NCBI RefSeq assembly: GCF_022288725.1
Contig: NZ_JAKNTA010000009.1
Span: forward strand, 188,784-252,783
From: Kitasatospora sp. A2-31
GTDB taxonomy: Bacteria > Actinomycetota > Actinomycetes > Streptomycetales > Streptomycetaceae
DNA length: 64,000 bases
Direction: 5' to 3'
Shown: piece after piece, positions 8,901 through 17,134 of the stretch
Numbering within the stretch: the first letter of the stretch is position 1
How the letters are laid out: the number at the start of each line of letters is the position of its first letter
Made by a program: the position numbers and the translations under genes
Notes under the pieces: generated by a model
Told to the model about the DNA's origin: nothing
What the model saw: the letters and a program-made list of their open reading frames with translations, nothing else
Database searches by the model: none

Positions 8901-9048
8901 CCGCCGTGTTGCCCAGGGTGGCCGTGGCGGCCGCCGCCGTCGCGGCCCCGGGGCCGGCGGTCAGCGCCGCCGCCGTGCCGAGGGCCGCCAGCAGCGCCCC
9001 GATTCTCCTCCGCCACCGGCTGCCCGAGCGTACGTCTGCACCTGCCAT
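5902..9048 (-). CDS. Large secreted polysaccharide-deacetylase-like protein with duplicated terminal modules
   Basis: This 1048-aa exported protein has a Sec-type signal peptide (Arg-rich start, hydrophobic stretch, ATAAAA) at about residues 1-42. ATG 9048 is chosen because AAGGGGG lies 5 nt upstream. Residues about 45-195 form a beta-rich module repeated at the C-terminus (about 895-1048); shared segments include NSNG, AYW and (F)G(S/T)WP(A/T)DFG. The centre (about 215-780) resembles a NodB-like deacetylase or hydrolase fold, with VVMTGDDHG and FEVGVHVTTNCR as likely metal-site segments. An Ig-like (Big_5-type) domain with SFSEPLDPASVTASSVTL sits at about 785-885. It is downstream of a sugar ABC operon, which suggests that it acts on an extracellular carbohydrate. 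The exact substrate is unknown. Confidence 0.75.
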   Translation of the reverse strand: MAGADVRSGSRWRRRIGALLAALGTAAALTAGPGAATAAAATATLGNTAVGPSTDTADSNYLNASRYVTGAAGGTVSSVSVYVGAVDAAPNNRFQVAVYRDNAGSPGTLLASSASATLAADSWNTVPLTAALSANTAYWLAYNSNGGSAAVNNLRYTPGGTSVYGNGGRAFGSWPADFGAATSGGLSFSIYATYAADETPPPPPPGSGPGGEGPILLVTNQANPYTRYLGEILKAEGLNYYRTVDVSAVTGSLLASSDVVLLGETPLTAAQAAMFTTWTNGGGRLVAMRPDRQLAPLFGLTPAGGTRADAYLKVDTGAAPGTGITADTMGYHGPADLYTLAGATAVATLYSDAGTATANPAVTLRTAGSGRAAAFSYDLAKSVVQTRQGNAAWAGQQRDGTDGYEASEMFFGTGGQPDWNDLDKALIPVADEQQRLLANLITLVDAANKPLPRFWYFPRDVKAVVVMTGDDHGIGGTAGRWDGYVAQSPPGCNVANWECVRGSSYIYTDDPLTPAQAKAYTDQGFEVGVHVTTNCRPWGTTAALQGFYRDQLVNWRAKYPALPAPSSSRTHCVEWDDWATQAKTKLANGIRLDTDYYFYPSNFTKDRPGYFNGTAQIMRFADTDGSVIDEYQATTQLTDESGQSYPGTISTLLDAAYGAKGYYAALTANLHTDYAASAASDAVVAAARARGVPVVSGRQMLTWLDGRNGSAFSKLAWSGSSLTFEITGGANGLRAMVPVSAASGTLTGITSGGRAVPYRIETVKGVSYAFFDGAVGAYTASYGRDTTAPTVTGTTPAAGATGVAPGTAVRFSFSEPLDPASVTASSVTLRTAGGAAVAGTVAYDAAANGVVLTPASPLALTTGHTATVQGVRDTSGNALASPFTLSFTTGGAAPRTLGSTVVGSLIDDTDSHHLNGSRVTTGPGPVPLTALSVHVGPVSAAPANQYQLAVYTDAGGSPGTLVTTTAVGTLTPNAWNSLPVTTTLSAGTAYWFVYNSNGTGATVNNMNYSTGPAGTGAYSNAVVPFGTWPTDFGPAVKDTLLYSLYGSY

Positions 9049-9144
9049 GACCGCCCCCTTGCGCTTCGGCAACTGCCTTTAACGGTGTACCGGTTGCGCA
9101 TCGGCCCTGTCCACGGAACAACCACAATGCCCCCGCCGGTCCCG

Positions 9145-10080
9145 CTACCCCTTGACGGATCCGGCCAGCAGACCGCGGACGAAGTACCGCTGCAGGCCGA
9201 AGAAGACCGCCAGCGGGACGATGATCGAGAGGAACGCCCCCGCCGTCAGCAGTTCCCAGCGCCCGCCGAAGGAGCCGGAGAGCTGCGCCAGCCGGACCGT
9301 CATCGGCGCCACCTCGGGGGTGCCGCCGGCGAAGGTGAGCGCCACGAGCAGGTCGTTCCAGACCCACAGGAACTGGAAGATGGCGAACGAGGCCAGTGCC
9401 GGGGTGCAGAGCGGCAGCACGATCGACCGGAAGATCTTGAAGTGCGAGGCGCCGTCCACCACCGCCGCCTCCATCAGGTCGCGCGGCAGCTGGGCGATGA
9501 AGTTGTGCAGCAGGAAGATCGCCAGCGGCAGCGCGAACATGGTGTGCGCCAGCCAGACCGGCGCGTAGGTGCCCTTGAGGTCCACCGCCGGGACCAGCGT
9601 CAGCGGGCCCAGGTGGGCACCGCCGGAGAACAGCCGCAGCAGCGGGATCAGCGCCATCTGGATCGGCACCACCTGCAGGGCGAAGACCACGAAGAAGACC
9701 GTGTCGCTGCCCCGGAACCGCACCCAGGCCAGCCCGTACGCGGCCATCGCCGCCAGCACCAGCGGGAAGAGCGTGGCCGGGATGCTGATCGCCAGCGAGT
9801 TCACCAGGAACGGCATCAGCCCGGTGGAGACGCCGGAGCCGCCCTCGAACAGCACGGTGTGGTAGTTGGAGAGGCCGAGGTCCGGGTGGAGGAGGACGTT
9901 CCACCACCCGTCGGCCGTCACGTCCTGCTTGGGCCGCAGCGAGGTGGCCAGCAGGCCGAGGGTCGGGACGGTCCACAGGACGGTCACCGCGATCACGAAG
10001 ACCGAGGCGAGCGGGCTGCTGAAGGTCTTCCGGACCGGACCGCGCCCGGTGCGGACGCCCGTCGGGCGGTGCACGCTCAT
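9145..10080 (-). CDS. Carbohydrate ABC transporter permease (MalG type)
   Basis: This is a 311-aa inner membrane permease with six predicted helices. The EAA loop that contacts the ATPase is visible as LMEAAVVDGASHFKIFRSIVLPL. Its ATG (10080) overlaps the stop of the upstream permease gene in an ATGA, so the two are translationally coupled. It forms an importer with the MalF-type permease and the lipoprotein at 11358-12746. No ATP-binding gene is present; in Streptomyces a shared ATPase of the MsiK type usually energises such systems. Confidence 0.93.
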   Translation of the reverse strand: MSVHRPTGVRTGRGPVRKTFSSPLASVFVIAVTVLWTVPTLGLLATSLRPKQDVTADGWWNVLLHPDLGLSNYHTVLFEGGSGVSTGLMPFLVNSLAISIPATLFPLVLAAMAAYGLAWVRFRGSDTVFFVVFALQVVPIQMALIPLLRLFSGGAHLGPLTLVPAVDLKGTYAPVWLAHTMFALPLAIFLLHNFIAQLPRDLMEAAVVDGASHFKIFRSIVLPLCTPALASFAIFQFLWVWNDLLVALTFAGGTPEVAPMTVRLAQLSGSFGGRWELLTAGAFLSIIVPLAVFFGLQRYFVRGLLAGSVKG

Positions 10081-11216
10081 CGGACCCCGCGCTCCTTCCG
10101 CAACTGGACGATGTTGTAGGCCACCAGGGGCAGCACCGCGAGGAAGAGGATCACCGCGAGCGCGCTGCCCCGCCCGGTGTTGAACTGCACGAAGGACTGC
10201 GAGTACATCTCGTTGGCCAGCACCTGGGTGCCGAAGTTGCCGCCGGTCATGGTGCGGACGATGTCGAAGGCCTTGAGGGTGGTGATCATGACGGTGGTGA
10301 GCACCACCACCACCGTGGTGCGGATCATCGGCACGGTGACGTACCAGAACAGCCGCACCCCGCCCGCGCCGTCCAGCCGGGCCGCCTCGGTGACCTCGTC
10401 GGGGATCGCCTTGATCGCCGCCGAGAGGACGACCATCGCGAAGCCGGTCTGCACCCACACCATCACCGCCATCAGCAGGAAGGTGTTGAGCGGCTGGGAG
10501 AGCATCCAGTTCGGCGGGTGCTCCCAGCCCAGGGAGATCGCCACCTGGCTGAGCAGACCGATCTGCTGCTGGGAGGCGTCCCGCGACTCGTAGACGAACT
10601 TGAAGATGATCGAGGCGCCGACCAGCGAGATCGCCATCGGCATGAAGATCAGCGACTTGTAGACCGCCTGGCCGCGCATCCGGTCCACCAGCAGCGCCAG
10701 CACCAGGCCGAGGCCGGTCGCGGCCAGCGGGGCGACCACCAGCCAGAGCAGGGTGGTGACCAGGACCTTCTGCACCGAGTCGGTGGTGAACGCCCAGCCG
10801 AAGTTCTCGCCGCCGACGAAGCCGGTGCTGTCGTCGTTCTGCAGGCTCAGGTAGACGGTGCGCACCAGCGGCACGACGAGGCCGACCAGCAGCAGCACCA
10901 CCGCCGGGCCGAGGAAGACGGCGACGGACAGCGGGCGGGCGAGCCGACCGGAGGCGCGGCCGGCGACCAGGAAGACCAGGAGCAGGATGCCGAGGAACCC
11001 GGCGACGGCGCCGACGGTGTTGCCGAGCTTCACCGCCGCGTCGCCCCAGGCCCCGGCGGCCAGGGCGGTGCCGCCGAGGCCCGGGGCGCCGCCGGCGAGC
11101 GTGGTGGCGCCGCCGAGGGACGTCGCGTCACCCAGGGGCGTGGCGGCGCCGAGGTGGGCCGGCGCGCCGAGCGCGGCGGCGCCGGCTGCGGCGAGTGCGG
11201 TGCCGGATAGGGACAT
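10077..11216 (-). CDS. Carbohydrate ABC transporter permease (MalF type) with odd N-terminal extension
   Basis: This 379-aa permease has the EAA motif VTEAARLDGAGGVRLFWYVTVPM near residue 290. ATG 11216 is preceded by GGGAGGACG. Residues about 1-55 before the first helix are a low-complexity Gly/Ala/Leu/Thr stretch with recurring LG-(x)-AT-x-LG units, not usual for the family, which normally starts with a short charged tail. One extra hydrophobic segment precedes the canonical six. The gene lies between the binding-protein gene and the MalG-type gene, with which it overlaps by 4 bp. Confidence 0.9.
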   Translation of the reverse strand: MSLSGTALAAAGAAALGAPAHLGAATPLGDATSLGGATTLAGGAPGLGGTALAAGAWGDAAVKLGNTVGAVAGFLGILLLVFLVAGRASGRLARPLSVAVFLGPAVVLLLVGLVVPLVRTVYLSLQNDDSTGFVGGENFGWAFTTDSVQKVLVTTLLWLVVAPLAATGLGLVLALLVDRMRGQAVYKSLIFMPMAISLVGASIIFKFVYESRDASQQQIGLLSQVAISLGWEHPPNWMLSQPLNTFLLMAVMVWVQTGFAMVVLSAAIKAIPDEVTEAARLDGAGGVRLFWYVTVPMIRTTVVVVLTTVMITTLKAFDIVRTMTGGNFGTQVLANEMYSQSFVQFNTGRGSALAVILFLAVLPLVAYNIVQLRKERGVR

Positions 11217-11249
11217 GGCGGTGCGTCCTCCCGTCCGGGGGATTGGGGC

Positions 11250-11281
11250 GGGCGGTGCGGGTGGGTGGTCCCGCACCGCCC
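11250..11281 (-). terminator. Intra-operon hairpin between binding protein and permeases
   Basis: A perfect 12-bp stem (11250-11261 pairs with 11270-11281) with an 8-nt loop sits after the binding-protein gene and before the permease genes. Such hairpins commonly cut read-through or stabilise the upstream mRNA, so that the binding protein is made in excess. Confidence 0.6.
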
Positions 11282-11297
11282 TCGGCGGGTGGTCCCT

Positions 11298-11323
11298 GGC
11301 GGACCTCGCCGGCGGACCTCGCC
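11298..11323. repeat. 13-bp perfect tandem duplication
   Basis: GGCGGACCTCGCC occurs twice head to tail (11298-11310 and 11311-11323) in the gap between the binding-protein gene and the permease gene, next to the 11250-11281 hairpin. Confidence 0.7.
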
Positions 11324-11357
11324 GGCGGGCCCGCGAACGTGGCGAGCCGCGCCGCCG

Positions 11358-12746
11358 CTACTGCGGCCAGGCGGCGTCGATGTCGGCGGCCGTCTTCTGG
11401 ATCGACTGGCCCTCGGCGAACCAGGCCGTCAGCGACTTCCACTCCTGCCCGGCACCGACCGCCGCGGGCATCAGGTCCGAGCCGTCGAAGCGGAAGGTCG
11501 CCGCCGGGTCGGTGAGCGCGTCGGCGGAGAGCCGGTCGATCGGGTCGGTGTAGAGGCTCTTGTCGACGCCCTGGTTGGCCGAGACCCACCCGGTGGCGGT
11601 CCTCACCCGGCTGCTCGCCCACTCCGGGCTGGACAGGTAGTTCTGCACCGCCTGCACCTCCGGCCGGCTCGCGAACGCCGTCAGGAACTCGCCGCCGCCC
11701 TCGACCGGGTTGGGCACGCCCGGGTTCACCGCCGGCAGTTGGAAGGCGAAGACGTCGCCGTCCGGGCCGACCTTGGTGTCCTTGGGCCACTGCGCCTTGT
11801 AGAAGGACGCCTGCTGGAGCATGAAGCACTTGCCGGTGAGGATCGGCGCGCCCGCGTCCTGGAAGGTCGTGGTGGCGATCGACTTCACATCGCCGTAGCC
11901 GCCGTTGACCCAGGCGGGGTTCTGCATCCAGCCCGCGACCGTCTTCATCGCCGTGGTGATCTTCTCGTCGGAGAACTTCACCTTGTGGCCCACCCACTGG
12001 TCGTACACCTCGCCGCCGTACGAACCCAGCACCACCTCCTCCAGCCAGTCGGTGGCCGGCCAGCCGGTGGCCGTCCCGGAGGCGATGCCGCCGCACCACG
12101 GCCTGCCGCCGCCCGCCTTGGCGATCCGGTCGCTGAGCTCCATGAGCGCCGACCAGCTCTTCGGGACTTCGTAGCCGGCCTGCTTGAAGGCCTTCGGCGA
12201 GTACCAGACCAGCGACTTCATGTTGGCGCTCATCGGCGCCGCGTAGAAGGTGCCGTTCACCGAGCCGTAGGTCTTCCAGACCGGGCTCCACTTGTCCTGG
12301 TTGGCCACCGTCTGCGCGGGCGGCTTCGCCACCTTGCCGCTCTTGACCATCTGCGCCAGCAGACCCGGCTGCGGGATGATCGCGAAGTCCGGGGCGTTGC
12401 CGCCGGTGACCCGGACCGGCAGCTGGGACTCGAAGTCGTTGGAGCCCTCGTAGCTGATCCTGATGCCGGTACACGAGCTGAACTCGGACCAGGACTTCTC
12501 CAGGTTGTCCGACTCGGGGCTGAGGATCGAGGCGAAGACGGTCACCGTGGTGCCCGAATGCCCCGCGTACGGCTGGTACTTGGCGCAGTCGCCGGTCAGG
12601 GCCTTGCCCCCGCCGTCACCACCGCCCGAGCCGCCGGAGTCCGAACTGTTGGAACAGGCCGCGGTCAGCGCCAGTGCCGCCAGCAGGGCGGGCACGGCTG
12701 CCGACCGGCGGGAACGGGTGGACGGCGCGGTCGGGGTGGTGGTCAA
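11358..12746 (-). CDS. Carbohydrate ABC transporter substrate-binding lipoprotein
   Basis: This 462-aa extracellular solute-binding protein (family 1 type) captures the sugar and delivers it to the two permeases downstream. A basic N-terminus and hydrophobic run end in the lipobox LTAAC, followed by a Gly/Ser linker, so it should be anchored as a lipoprotein. The mature part has typical segments such as NAPDFAIIPQPGLLAQMVKSG and WYSPKAFKQAGYEVPKSW. The TTG start at 12746 is chosen for the excellent ribosome binding site GAGGAGG 6 nt upstream; frames further upstream lack one. It is first in the operon, with the palindrome CGTTAACG about 100 bp upstream. Confidence 0.92.
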   Translation of the reverse strand: MTTTPTAPSTRSRRSAAVPALLAALALTAACSNSSDSGGSGGGDGGGKALTGDCAKYQPYAGHSGTTVTVFASILSPESDNLEKSWSEFSSCTGIRISYEGSNDFESQLPVRVTGGNAPDFAIIPQPGLLAQMVKSGKVAKPPAQTVANQDKWSPVWKTYGSVNGTFYAAPMSANMKSLVWYSPKAFKQAGYEVPKSWSALMELSDRIAKAGGGRPWCGGIASGTATGWPATDWLEEVVLGSYGGEVYDQWVGHKVKFSDEKITTAMKTVAGWMQNPAWVNGGYGDVKSIATTTFQDAGAPILTGKCFMLQQASFYKAQWPKDTKVGPDGDVFAFQLPAVNPGVPNPVEGGGEFLTAFASRPEVQAVQNYLSSPEWASSRVRTATGWVSANQGVDKSLYTDPIDRLSADALTDPAATFRFDGSDLMPAAVGAGQEWKSLTAWFAEGQSIQKTAADIDAAWPQ

Positions 12747-12848
12747 TGCGGTCCTCCTCGCCAGGGCGCGAAACGCCGGCAGTACGACGGAACGACATTG
12801 CGCTGTACCGGAGATCGACATGGACGCGGCGACGGGGCCGGTTTACGA

Positions 12849-12856
12849 CGTTAACG
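12849..12856. promoter_or_regulatory. Palindrome CGTTAACG upstream of the sugar operon
   Basis: An 8-bp perfect palindrome in a locally AT-richer stretch about 100 bp upstream of the binding-protein start could be a half-conserved LacI-type operator. No LacI regulator is adjacent. The rest of 12747-12940 shows no gene. Confidence 0.25.
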
Positions 12857-12940
12857 CAGCCGGCACCCCGCGCCAAGGTCTGCGTTCGACCTTCATCGGC
12901 ATGTGCCACAGTCGTGCCCCCCGTTCGCCGGCCCGGAACG

Positions 12941-12975
12941 CCGCCGGCCCCGTCCGGAGCGGACGGGGCCGGCGG
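12941..12975 (-). terminator. Terminator hairpin downstream of the conservon P450s
   Basis: A perfect 15-bp stem (12941-12955 pairs with 12961-12975) has a 5-nt loop. It lies after the last P450 gene on the minus strand and before the sugar operon, separating the two transcription units. Confidence 0.8.
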
Positions 12976-13046
12976 GGCGCAGGCGCGAGGCACCGGGCGC
13001 CGGGCCCGGGCGCAGGCACGGACCCGGGCACGGGGCCCGTAGGGGG

Positions 13047-13075
13047 CGCGCCGCCGCCGAGGACGCGGCGGCGCG
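13047..13075 (-). terminator. Second hairpin immediately after the P450 stop
   Basis: An 11-bp perfect GC stem (13047-13057 pairs with 13065-13075) with a 7-nt loop begins 6 bp beyond the P450 stop codon. With the hairpin at 12941-12975 it makes a tandem terminator. Confidence 0.7.
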
Positions 13076-13080
13076 GCCGG

Positions 13081-14292
<1,212 letters not shown>

Positions 14293-14377
14293 AACTCTCC
14301 TTCGGTTCCTCGTTCTTGAACAGCCATGCGCGGACGCGGACGGGCGGTGGCCCCGCAGGGGGCCGCCCCGGACCGGA

Positions 14378-15622
14378 TCAGCCCTGGTAGCCCGGCGTGA
14401 AGGACACCGGCAACGCCACCAGCCCGCGCACCCACGCCGACGGGCGCCACACCAGCGCGTGCTCGGCCACCGCCAGCCGCAGGTCCGGCAGCCGGTCCAG
14501 CAGCACCTCGATCGCGGTGGTGGCGATCACCTCGGCCGCCTCCTGCGCCGGGAACGGACAGCCGTGCTCGCCGTACGAGTAGCTCATGTGCGCCCGGTTG
14601 CCCTCGGCCGGACGCCCGTCCGGCTGCCGTACCGACGGGTCCGCGTTGGCCCCCGCGAAGCCCAGCAGCACCATGTCACCGGCCGCGATCCGCTGACCGG
14701 CCAGCTGGGTGTCCCGGGTCGCCCACCGGCCGGCGAAGATCTGCGTCGGGGTGTCCTCCCAGAGCGCCTCGTTCAGCGCCTGGCTGATGCTGCGCCGGCC
14801 GCCGGAGAGCGAGGCGGCGAACCGCTCGTCGGTGAGCATCAGCCGCATCGCGTTCGAGATCCAGTACGAGGTCGGCTGGTGGCCTGCGATCAGCAGCACC
14901 CGCAGGTCGCGCATGACCTCCTCGTGGTCCAGGCCCGCCGCGTGCGCCAGCATCCGCGAGGCGATGTCCTCGGTCGGGTGCTCGGCCTTCTCCCGCACCA
15001 GGTCGAGCATCACGCCCAGCAGCCGCTGCGCGCCGGCGGGCGCGTCCGGCCCGCCGTCCAGCATCGCCAGCAGGCCGTCGATCAGGACCGGCGCCTGCTC
15101 CTCGCTCAGCCCGAGCAGCCGGCAGAGCACCAGCAGCGGCATCCGGTGGGCGTACTCGGCCACCAGGTCGGCCTCGCCGCGCCCGGCGAACTCGTCGATC
15201 AGCCGGTCGGCGATCTCCTCGGCGTGCTTGCGCAGCTCGTACGGGTCGACGGCGGCGAGCGCGTCGGTGACCGCCCGGGAGCGGCGGACGTGCTCCTCGC
15301 CCTCGGCGTAGAGGATCGACGGCACCGGGGTCATCATCGGCCGCAGCGGCCAGTCCTCGGGGATCGACTCCCAGGCGTTCCAGCGGGTGGAGTCACGGCC
15401 GAACAGTTGCGGCTGGCCGGTCACCAGCTGCAGCTCGCGGTAGCCGATCACCAGCCAGGCCGGCACGCCGCCGGCCAGCTCGACCGGTGCGACCGGGCCG
15501 TGGGCGGCCCGCAGCTCGCGGTAGAGCTGGGCCGGGTCGGTCTGGAAGCGCGGCCCGTACAGCGGGGTGGCGCCGGCGTGCGCCGGGCAGCCCGGCGGCG
15601 GGGTGGCGGCGGGCTCGGTCAC
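14378..15622 (-). CDS. cvnE: CYP157-like cytochrome P450 lacking ExxR (conservon protein CvnE)
   Basis: This 414-aa protein has the P450 fold and the haem-ligand loop YSYGEHGCPF with Cys355. The K-helix motif that is ExxR in nearly all P450s reads E285-A-L-W288, and the I-helix acid-alcohol pair reads AGHQPT instead of AGHETT. Loss of ExxR is the documented hallmark of the Streptomyces CYP157 family, so this is family-typical rather than a sequencing fault, although the changed I-helix makes ordinary oxygen activation doubtful. The GTG start overlaps the cvnD stop (GTGA), giving translational coupling. It may act as a binding or regulatory partner in the conservon; that is inference. Confidence 0.9.
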   Translation of the reverse strand: MTEPAATPPPGCPAHAGATPLYGPRFQTDPAQLYRELRAAHGPVAPVELAGGVPAWLVIGYRELQLVTGQPQLFGRDSTRWNAWESIPEDWPLRPMMTPVPSILYAEGEEHVRRSRAVTDALAAVDPYELRKHAEEIADRLIDEFAGRGEADLVAEYAHRMPLLVLCRLLGLSEEQAPVLIDGLLAMLDGGPDAPAGAQRLLGVMLDLVREKAEHPTEDIASRMLAHAAGLDHEEVMRDLRVLLIAGHQPTSYWISNAMRLMLTDERFAASLSGGRRSISQALNEALWEDTPTQIFAGRWATRDTQLAGQRIAAGDMVLLGFAGANADPSVRQPDGRPAEGNRAHMSYSYGEHGCPFPAQEAAEVIATTAIEVLLDRLPDLRLAVAEHALVWRPSAWVRGLVALPVSFTPGYQG

Positions 15623-16308
15623 GGGGTGCTCTCCTCGTACGGGGACGGGTCGGTGGTGCCTTCGACGGTGGACGCGGCGGCCGGAGCCCCGGCCTGCGCG
15701 GCGGCCTCCACCCGGGCGGCCAGGTGGCGGACCAGCTCGATCAGCACCTGCTTGCTCGACTCGCGGTCCCGCGCGTCGCAGTCGACCAGCGGCACCTCGG
15801 CCGGCAGGTCGAGCGCCTCCCGGACCTGCTCCAGGGTGTGGGTCGGCTCACCGAAGTTGTTCCGGGCGACGATGAACGGCGTGCCGTGGTGCTCCAGCCG
15901 GTCGATGGCGTACCAGGACTCCTCCAGCCGCCGGGTGTCCACCAGGACGACCGCGCCGAGCGCGCCGCTGAACAGCCGGTCCCAGAGGAACCAGAACCGC
16001 TCCTGCCCCGGCGCGCCGAACAGGTAGAGCACCTGGCGCTCCGAGAGCGTGATCCGGCCGAAGTCGAACGCGACCGTGGTGGAGCGCTTGCCCCAGGCGC
16101 CCGAGGGGTCGTCGATCCCCTCGCCCGCCTTGGTCATGGTCTCCTCGGTGTTCAGCGGACGGATCTCGCTGACCGCGCCGACCAGGGTGGTCTTCCCCAC
16201 GCCGAAGCCGCCGACCACGACGATCTTCAGCGCGTTGTCGGCGGTGCCGCGCAGCGGGGTCCGCCCGGCCGGACGGGCGTCCGGCAGCTCAGAGCCGTTG
16301 GAGTCCAT
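15619..16308 (-). CDS. cvnD: Conservon GTPase (CvnD)
   Basis: This 229-aa small Ras-like ATP/GTP-binding protein is the switch component of the conservon, a bacterial complex compared to eukaryotic G-protein receptor systems. The P-loop GGFGVGKTT is at about residues 33-41, the DxxG-like segment is LFGAPGQERFWFLWD, and the guanine-specificity region is VARNNFGE. The C-terminal 25 residues are low complexity. It overlaps cvnC by 20 bp and cvnE by 4 bp. Its partner should be the roadblock protein CvnB. Confidence 0.93.
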   Translation of the reverse strand: MDSNGSELPDARPAGRTPLRGTADNALKIVVVGGFGVGKTTLVGAVSEIRPLNTEETMTKAGEGIDDPSGAWGKRSTTVAFDFGRITLSERQVLYLFGAPGQERFWFLWDRLFSGALGAVVLVDTRRLEESWYAIDRLEHHGTPFIVARNNFGEPTHTLEQVREALDLPAEVPLVDCDARDRESSKQVLIELVRHLAARVEAAAQAGAPAAASTVEGTTDPSPYEESTP

Positions 16309-16657
16309 GCAGCACCTGCTTCAGCGTGTCGAGATCGGGCAGCCGGGCCTTGTTGGGCGCGAACCGGGGGTGGCGGGCGGTGACCGCCCCGCTCTCCAGC
16401 AGGTCGCCGAGCAGGATCTTCACCACCGAGACCGGCAGCGCCAGCTCGGCGGCGACCTCCACGACGGCGGTCGGCGCCTCGCACATCTGCAGGATGCGGA
16501 CGTGCTCCGACTGCATGCCCGGGGCCGGCTCCCGCTCCGAGACGATCAGGGTGACCAGGTCGAAGGCGTTCTCCGGGGACCGGCTCCGGCCGCGGGTGAT
16601 GGTGTAGAGGCGGTCCGGGTCGTCGTCACGGCCCGGCATGACCGGCCGGCCGGTCAT
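16289..16657 (-). CDS. cvnC: Conservon DUF742 protein (CvnC)
   Basis: This 122-aa protein of the DUF742 family has a winged-helix-like core. Typical segments are RPVMPGRDDDPDRLYTITRG, VRILQMCEAPTAVVEVAAEL and LPVSVVKILLGDLLESGAV. Family members are found with roadblock and GTPase proteins in conservons and are thought to help membrane assembly of the complex. It overlaps cvnB by 4 bp and cvnD by 20 bp. Confidence 0.93.
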   Translation of the reverse strand: MTGRPVMPGRDDDPDRLYTITRGRSRSPENAFDLVTLIVSEREPAPGMQSEHVRILQMCEAPTAVVEVAAELALPVSVVKILLGDLLESGAVTARHPRFAPNKARLPDLDTLKQVLHGLQRL

Positions 16658-17124
16658 GCCCGCGCGTCCTCGCGGGCCGCCGCACCGTCGCCCCCGGCGG
16701 TCGTTGCACCGCCGCCGTCGGCCACGGCGTCCCGGGCCGGGGCGCTCAGGTGGACGCCGATCTGCTCGATCAGCCCGTGCATGTTGTGGCCGACCACGCC
16801 GACGTCCGCGTCGTCGTCGGTGACCACGGCGAGGTGCGCGCCCTCGCCGGCCGCCACGATGCAGAGGATGCCGCCGTGGAACTCGGTCATCGACTGCCGC
16901 ACGCCGCCGCTGCCGTCGCCGAACTCGATCGAGGCGCCGTGCGCCAGGCTCTGCATCCCGGAGGCGATCGCCGCCAGCTGGTCCGCCTGGTCGGCGCCGA
17001 GGCCGGAGGTGTGGCAGAGCTTCAGGCCGTCGGCGGAGAGCACCAGGGCGTGCCGGGTGCCGGGGGTGGCCGTCAGGAGGTTTTCCAACAGCCAGTCGAG
17101 GTCACGGTCGGTGGCGCTGCTCAT
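16654..17124 (-). CDS. cvnB: Conservon roadblock/LC7 protein (CvnB)
   Basis: This 156-aa roadblock/LC7-domain protein is the probable GTPase-activating or scaffold partner of CvnD. The domain spans about residues 5-125, with LDWLLENLLTATPGTRHALV, LSADGLKLCHTSGL and MSEFHGG-type segments (here MTEFHGGILCIVAAG). ATG 17124 has GAAGGA just upstream; the frame continuing to 17427 is Pro/Arg-only and lies inside cvnA. The last 25 residues are Ala/Gly-rich. It is 10 bp downstream of cvnA. Confidence 0.93.
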   Translation of the reverse strand: MSSATDRDLDWLLENLLTATPGTRHALVLSADGLKLCHTSGLGADQADQLAAIASGMQSLAHGASIEFGDGSGGVRQSMTEFHGGILCIVAAGEGAHLAVVTDDDADVGVVGHNMHGLIEQIGVHLSAPARDAVADGGGATTAGGDGAAAREDARA

Positions 17125-17134
17125 CAGGAGTCCT

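Noticed and set aside
5707..10119. A 1,470-codon open frame on the plus strand opposite the secreted enzyme and permease
   Set aside because: It is antisense to well-recognised genes, rich in Arg/Gly/Val with no domain, and results from the GC-rich codon pattern.
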